Positions 6,094-9,752 of a DNA stretch of 9,752 bases are shown in pieces; the first letter of the stretch is position 1, and each line of letters opens with the position of its first letter. Under the pieces are notes generated by a model that saw only the letters and a program-made list of their open reading frames with translations, had not been told where the DNA came from and searched no databases. Made by a program: the position numbers and the translations under genes. The stretch comes from Bacilli bacterium (GTDB taxonomy: Bacteria; Bacillota; Bacilli; Tumebacillales; JAQBPP01): positions 1-9,752 of the forward strand of contig JAQBPP010000288.1 of NCBI GenBank assembly GCA_028287455.1. Reading direction: 5' to 3'.

Positions 6094-7377
6094 GTGAACT
6101 TCTTCACACATATGTTGGAACAATATGGCTACTGGGTTCTATTCCTCGCCCTTATGCTTGAATTGATTGCTCTGCCGCTTCCTGGAGAGTTCATCATGAC
6201 TTATGCCGGTCTCATCGTATACCAAGGCCAATTGAACTGGTTCTTAAGCATTTTGGTGGCGGGCGCAGGGGCATGTGTCGGCATGACCATTTCATATTGG
6301 ATTGGCTTTCGACTTGGCACACCGTTTTTTGAGAAATACGGCTCACGTATTCATTTTGGGCCTGATAAATTGCATAGCGTTTCTCGCTGGTATCAGCGAT
6401 ATGGGAATAAATTGCTGCTGGTCGCTTACTTTATTCCTGGCGTGCGTCATATCACTGGACTTTTCTCTGGTATCACCAAATTGCCGTTTCGAAAATATGC
6501 AGCCTTTGCTTATACAGGAGGTTTCATTTGGGTCAGTATCTTCATCTCGCTTGGAAGACTGCTTGGGCCGAAATGGGAGAAGTACCACAACACAGTGAAT
6601 CGCTACATGATCATCATAGGGGTATTGGCGGCATTCATTTATCTCTGCATATATGTATACCGCAAAAAGAAAGATGCGCTTCGGGATTGGCTCGTCAACA
6701 CGCTGAATCAGGGCTTTGAGCGTTACCACTCCATGGGCAAAGTAAAATTTATCGTGATCGCGGCCTTTGCCGTTTTCGTTCTCTTCGTTTCTCTGCTTAT
6801 TGGTTTGATTCAGGATTTCCTGGCTCACGAGTTCGCAGTACTCGATGAGGTCGCTGGCTATATTGTTCATCAAATCTTTGACCAAAGCTGGACAGGCGCC
6901 ATGAACAATGTTGCCTTGTTAGGATCTTATTACTTCTTTGTTCCGGTGTTTTTGATTACTGGGCTGTGGATCTGTTTCAAAGGAAAAGACCGTTGGCTTG
7001 AACTGACGATTTTAGTTCTCGTAATCATTGGAGGAGAAGGACTCAACGAAGTACTTCGAATTTGGTTTCATCGCATGGGTCCAGTGGGCGCTCCTTCCGT
7101 GCTCACTTTCCCCAGTGAAGAAACAATGCTGTCATTCTCGATTTACGGTTTTGCGGCTTTTCTCCTGTTTCGTCATTACGGGAAATTCCTGATCCGTATA
7201 ATGGCCCTTTTAGGGGTTATAGCCGTTTGCCTTATAGTCGGCATTTGTCTTGTGTACTTGAACGTGCAATATGCGAGCGACGTGGCAGCAGGCTACGTTT
7301 TTGGCGGGGTATGGCTCAGCATGAACGTGATTTTGTTAGAGGTGTTCCGCACGATGCGCAGTTTCAAAAGGGAATGA
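6094..7377 (+). CDS. DedA (VTT) domain fused to a degenerate PAP2-phosphatase domain, membrane protein
   Basis: A 427-residue protein with about ten or more hydrophobic segments. Residues 1-200 are a DedA/SNARE-associated domain: Glu23, the PLPGE motif at 28-32, and FIPGVRH with Arg118, all conserved in the family. Members of this family flip undecaprenyl phosphate or phospholipids across the membrane. Residues about 215-420 align with the six-helix PAP2 lipid-phosphatase fold, but all three catalytic motifs are altered: motif 1 reads R322...GP at 329-330 instead of K...RP; motif 2 reads PSEE at 340-343 instead of PSGH; motif 3 has Gln392 in place of the nucleophile His, although Asp396 remains. 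I infer that phosphatase activity is lost and that the domain binds lipid or has a regulatory role. Start GTG 6094 follows AAGGAGGG. It is the first gene of a four-gene operon, 6 bases before the sigma factor. Confidence 0.88.
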   Translation: MNFFTHMLEQYGYWVLFLALMLELIALPLPGEFIMTYAGLIVYQGQLNWFLSILVAGAGACVGMTISYWIGFRLGTPFFEKYGSRIHFGPDKLHSVSRWYQRYGNKLLLVAYFIPGVRHITGLFSGITKLPFRKYAAFAYTGGFIWVSIFISLGRLLGPKWEKYHNTVNRYMIIIGVLAAFIYLCIYVYRKKKDALRDWLVNTLNQGFERYHSMGKVKFIVIAAFAVFVLFVSLLIGLIQDFLAHEFAVLDEVAGYIVHQIFDQSWTGAMNNVALLGSYYFFVPVFLITGLWICFKGKDRWLELTILVLVIIGGEGLNEVLRIWFHRMGPVGAPSVLTFPSEETMLSFSIYGFAAFLLFRHYGKFLIRIMALLGVIAVCLIVGICLVYLNVQYASDVAAGYVFGGVWLSMNVILLEVFRTMRSFKRE

Positions 7378-7383
7378 TCTAGG

Positions 7384-7911
7384 GTGGATGAGGAACTTCA
7401 TCGGTACGTTCATGAAGCAAGGCTTGGTAACAAAGAGGCGTTCACCGAACTGATCCGCCGTTTCAAAGGGAACGTTTACCGGCATGCTTACGGGATGTTA
7501 GGTGAACGAATGGAGGCGGAAGATGTTGTACAAGAAGCATTCATTAAGGCGTACTATTCGCTATCTCGCCTTGAATCCGATTACGCTTTTGCAACATGGA
7601 TAATGCGAATCGTGTCGAATTTATGTTTGGATAGATTAAAGAAACACCCAAAGGATCAAACGGTATCCAATGAAAGAATGGTGGAACTTGCAGCAGAACA
7701 ACAAGGTAACACTCATCTTCGCATTACACTGGAAGAGGCGATGCAGCAATTGAGTCCGGAGCACCGCCAAGTCATTTTGCTGCACGATGTCCAAGGTTAT
7801 CGGTACGAAGAAATGGCAGCTCTTTTGGATGTTCCGCTGGGTACCGTAAAGTCACGTTTGAATGCCGCCCGGCTCGCCTTAAGAAATGAATTGAAAAAAG
7901 GTGACGAATGA
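7384..7911 (+). CDS. ECF-type RNA polymerase sigma factor (SigW/RpoE-like)
   Basis: A 175-residue extracytoplasmic-function sigma factor that directs RNA polymerase to a stress regulon. Region 2 spans about 18-90, with EDVVQEAFIKAY (46-57) and FATWIMRIVSNLCLDRLKK (69-87), the -10 recognition part. Region 4 lies in about 115-170, with LSPEHRQVILLHDVQGY and the helix-turn-helix MAALLDVPLGTVKSRLNAAR for the -35. No extra C-terminal domain is present. Start GTG 7384 has its ribosome-binding site AAAAGGGA (7367-7373) inside the end of the DedA gene. The stop overlaps the anti-sigma start by 4 bases, so translation of the pair is probably coupled. The regulon cannot be read from this window; no clear self-type promoter (AAC...CGT) was found upstream of the operon. 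Confidence 0.95.
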   Translation: MDEELHRYVHEARLGNKEAFTELIRRFKGNVYRHAYGMLGERMEAEDVVQEAFIKAYYSLSRLESDYAFATWIMRIVSNLCLDRLKKHPKDQTVSNERMVELAAEQQGNTHLRITLEEAMQQLSPEHRQVILLHDVQGYRYEEMAALLDVPLGTVKSRLNAARLALRNELKKGDE

Positions 7912-8393
7912 TGGACCACCCGATTGATTGGTTATCCGCTTATATCGATGATGAGTTAGAAGCTGACCAACGTCAGTTGATTGAAGATCACCTCCAGCAT
8001 TGCGAATCATGTGCAGCAGTTGTTCACGACATGATGGAATTAAAGGCACAGGTTGCAGGTTTTTACCTAACGATTGAACCGCCGCTTTACTTGGAACAAC
8101 AAGTCATACAGGCTATAAATAATAAATCTTCAATTGATTCGTGGATTCGCGCTTGGTTTGCGGTACCTTTGGCCGGTATTCTTTGTTTGGTGACGCTGTG
8201 GTTCCTTTTCGGACCTATCTTAGTGAGGTTGGTCTCTGCGCTGTTCAAATTTGTTTTGGCTGCCTTTTACCTATTTTCAAACATGGCCACTTCCATTCCG
8301 TCTGTATTCGGTACTGTAGTAATAATCGCCGTAATGCTCCTAATGATTTCCGGTATATCTTTACGTCGTTTGCTTCGCTCCACTATGCAGTAA
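7908..8393 (+). CDS. Zinc-finger (ZAS) membrane anti-sigma factor
   Basis: A 161-residue protein. The cytosolic N-terminus has the zinc-binding anti-sigma motif His28-X3-Cys32-X2-Cys35 (zf-HC2) within a helical domain that should hold the sigma factor encoded just upstream. Three hydrophobic segments follow at about 82-101, 103-123 and 133-152, and a basic tail RRLLRSTMQ ends the protein. Only short loops lie outside the membrane, unlike RsiW-type anti-sigma factors with a large extracellular domain cut by site-1 proteases, so the signal probably comes through the membrane or partner proteins. The start is ATGATG at 7908 or 7911, overlapping the sigma stop; AAAAAGGTGA lies upstream. Confidence 0.92.
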   Translation: MMDHPIDWLSAYIDDELEADQRQLIEDHLQHCESCAAVVHDMMELKAQVAGFYLTIEPPLYLEQQVIQAINNKSSIDSWIRAWFAVPLAGILCLVTLWFLFGPILVRLVSALFKFVLAAFYLFSNMATSIPSVFGTVVIIAVMLLMISGISLRRLLRSTMQ

Positions 8394-8406
8394 AGGGGGA
8401 AGTCAC

Positions 8407-9234
8407 TTGAGAAGATTGAACGGGTGCGTTTTGCTTTTCTTGCTCTGCTTTGTGAGCCTTCCCTCAACTGCGGCAGCCAAAAGCATTTTTGAACATCAGA
8501 ACACATTTGTTCCGGAAAATCAGACAGTAAGCGATGTTGTGGTGGTCGGTGGAGATGCCACCATTGCAGGCACCGTCAGTAGCTCTGTGATTGTCATTAA
8601 CGGAAGCGCTCATATTGGGTCAAGTGCTCATATCCAAGGGTTCGTACTCATTATTGGCGGACAGCTGAAACAAGATGCTGGAGCAGAAATAAAGGATGAC
8701 GTTATCAGTATTTCTTTCGATAAAGCCACCATTAACAGCCTGATCATCGGTGGGGGGCTTATCATTGGAATAGCAGCTCTTCAATTGGCGGCAAGCCTGC
8801 TGATGATCCTATTACCTATTCTGATTACTCTTCTAGGTACAAGGCACACCGCTGCCTTTGTTAATCGCTATAGGGGTGTGTCTCGAGGTCAGTTGCTTTA
8901 TACCGGTTTTTTCAGCGGATTGTTGCTGATAGCAGCTAGTGCACTGCTGGTTTTAACGCTGATCGGGATACCTTTGATTCTAGTTTTTGGTGCAATCATC
9001 CTGGTGGCCATGGCTTTGGGTTTAACCGTAATCAGCCAGCTGTTAGGAGAACAATTTAAGGCCACAATCGGTAAATCGGATTGGATCAAAACAGCAGTCG
9101 GGGCCTTTGTTCTCGCTTCAGCGGTGAACATACCTTTTGTAGGGTTTCTTATTTTGCTGGCAATTGTCATGTTTTCTCTTGGAATGGCCACAACATGGAT
9201 CTTCGGAAAGATCCGAAAGAACAAGCAGGGCTAA
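8407..9234 (+). CDS. Membrane protein with exported polymer-forming (bactofilin-like) beta-repeat domain
   Basis: A 275-residue protein. Residues 1-24 are a signal peptide with an Ala-rich cleavage site (STAAA-K). Residues about 32-102 are short valine/isoleucine-glycine repeats (VVVVGGDATIAGTV, VIVINGSAHIG, VLIIGGQLKQDAG), the right-handed beta-helix pattern of bactofilin-like polymer-forming domains, here predicted outside the cell. The remainder has about five hydrophobic segments (roughly 110-143, 163-188, 188-213, 235-262) and a basic cytosolic tail KIRKNKQG. Start TTG 8407 is preceded by AAAGGGGGA and lies 13 bases after the anti-sigma stop. Similar genes downstream of ECF sigma/anti-sigma pairs are, from memory, common in Bacillota, with unknown function. 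It may sense or shield the envelope and inform the anti-sigma factor; that is inference. Confidence 0.85.
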   Translation: MRRLNGCVLLFLLCFVSLPSTAAAKSIFEHQNTFVPENQTVSDVVVVGGDATIAGTVSSSVIVINGSAHIGSSAHIQGFVLIIGGQLKQDAGAEIKDDVISISFDKATINSLIIGGGLIIGIAALQLAASLLMILLPILITLLGTRHTAAFVNRYRGVSRGQLLYTGFFSGLLLIAASALLVLTLIGIPLILVFGAIILVAMALGLTVISQLLGEQFKATIGKSDWIKTAVGAFVLASAVNIPFVGFLILLAIVMFSLGMATTWIFGKIRKNKQG

Positions 9235-9320
9235 AGCGGGAGTGTTGTGGCATTCAGGGCTGGTTAGGCTGCAAGAAAAAACCGTCATACAAATAATCAC
9301 CGCAAGTACTTACAGCATGG

Positions 9321-9359
9321 AAGGGGACATGAATGCGATTAGCGCATTCATGTCCCCTT
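9321..9359. terminator. Bidirectional terminator: 17-bp perfect inverted repeat
   Basis: Arms at 9321-9337 (AAGGGGACATGAATGCG) and 9343-9359 are exact reverse complements around the loop ATTAG. It lies 86 bases after the sigma operon and 3 bases past the end of the minus-strand open frame, as expected between convergent genes. The A-rich left end and T-rich right end are short, so it may also be the end of a small repeated element. Confidence 0.75.
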
Positions 9360-9362
9360 ACT

Positions 9363-9737
9363 TTATAGGAAATCTATTGACGCAGGAATCGGTGCTTTTC
9401 GCTTTAAGAAGCTGTATGTGCAACCGGCTGCTCCAGAAACCGTTGAGGTGTAGATTGCCGCGTAGGCCCCTGGTGGTAAGATAACACCCCCTTCGAGATC
9501 GACCATCTGCCCGGACAGCGATTGCTGAACCGTGATTGCGCCGGTTAAGCCGGATGCGAATAGATGGGTCACGGTGGGGGCCGTTGGTAGTGTGCAAGAG
9601 ACATCCACCAACCCCACACCGACAGCGCCCTGGCCGATGAAGGCCGAACGCGGCACTCCAGGCGTCGTATGGGTGACGTTGGTGCTGCTATTGTAACCAC
9701 ACATCAGGCCAACAGCAGCAGCTGCGGTGAATGCCAC
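9363..9737 (-). CDS. Uncharacterised protein fragment, weakly phage-structural-like
   Basis: A 124-residue open frame rich in Ala, Gly, Thr and Val. The segment GGVILPPGAYAAIYTSTVSG resembles the C-terminal beta-strand pattern (LPPGxYxAxYT) of small phage head or tail proteins; this is from memory and not proven. The last 15 residues (from FLKRKAPIP) look unlike that pattern and may follow a frameshift. A stop TAG at 9744-9746 lies just upstream, and neither GTG 9737 nor later codons have a clear ribosome-binding site, so it is probably a 5'-truncated or decayed gene; the window ends 15 bases further on. Base composition seems G+C-richer than the sigma operon. Convergent orientation and the hairpin at 9321 suggest it was once a real transcribed gene. 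Confidence 0.45.
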   Translation of the reverse strand: MAFTAAAAVGLMCGYNSSTNVTHTTPGVPRSAFIGQGAVGVGLVDVSCTLPTAPTVTHLFASGLTGAITVQQSLSGQMVDLEGGVILPPGAYAAIYTSTVSGAAGCTYSFLKRKAPIPASIDFL

Positions 9738-9752
9738 GATAAACTAATAACC

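Noticed and set aside
6343..6885. Minus-strand open frame of 180 codons
   Set aside because: Antisense to the DedA-PAP2 gene, whose motifs and operon position are convincing.
1..9752. CRISPR array, tRNA, rRNA or intact insertion sequence
   Set aside because: No regularly spaced repeats, cloverleaf, rRNA segment or transposase was seen on either strand.

Overview
The window looks like chromosomal DNA of a low-to-mid G+C Bacillota, most likely a Paenibacillus-like or related spore-former. The evidence is strong Shine-Dalgarno sites before every gene, frequent GTG/TTG starts, a CsoR/CopZ/CopA set with Bacillus-type motifs, and a TPR protein that resembles the C-terminal half of DUF5107 proteins common in Paenibacillaceae. 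The genus is an inference.

Layout. (1) 1-1617: the 3' part of a large TPR protein, closed by a clear hairpin terminator (1620-1661). (2) 1662-1843: a short stretch with no recognisable gene. (3) 1844-4962: a copper homeostasis cassette. A promoter with a CsoR operator in its spacer drives csoR-copZ. A second promoter, again with a CsoR-type operator (TATACCC-N5-GGGTATA), drives copA. (4) 5034-5855: a Met/His-rich lipoprotein with two copies of an HxHP-containing unit, probably a surface copper-handling protein. (5) 5918-6074: a frameshifted remnant of the C-terminus of an RND (CusA/CzcA/AcrB-type) efflux pump. (6) 6094-9234: a compact four-gene operon: a DedA-PAP2 fusion membrane protein, an ECF sigma factor, a zinc-finger membrane anti-sigma factor, and a membrane protein with a secreted polymer-forming (bactofilin-like) beta-repeat domain. 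(7) 9321-9359: a perfect 17-bp inverted repeat, probably a bidirectional terminator. (8) 9363-9737 on the minus strand: an open frame of unknown function, faintly like a small phage structural protein, with no convincing start.

How it works together. Excess Cu(I) should release CsoR from both operators, raising CopZ (cytosolic chaperone) and CopA (Cu(I)-exporting P1B ATPase); the lipoprotein may take up or buffer copper outside the membrane. The RND remnant suggests the locus once carried further metal-efflux genes.

The most unusual part is the sigma operon. Its DedA domain keeps the family signature, but the fused PAP2 domain has lost the residues needed for phosphatase catalysis in all three motifs. 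The anti-sigma factor has almost no extracellular part, so signal sensing probably depends on the membrane or on the neighbouring proteins. This is a plausible, little-described envelope-stress module linked to polyprenyl-phosphate or other lipid handling.
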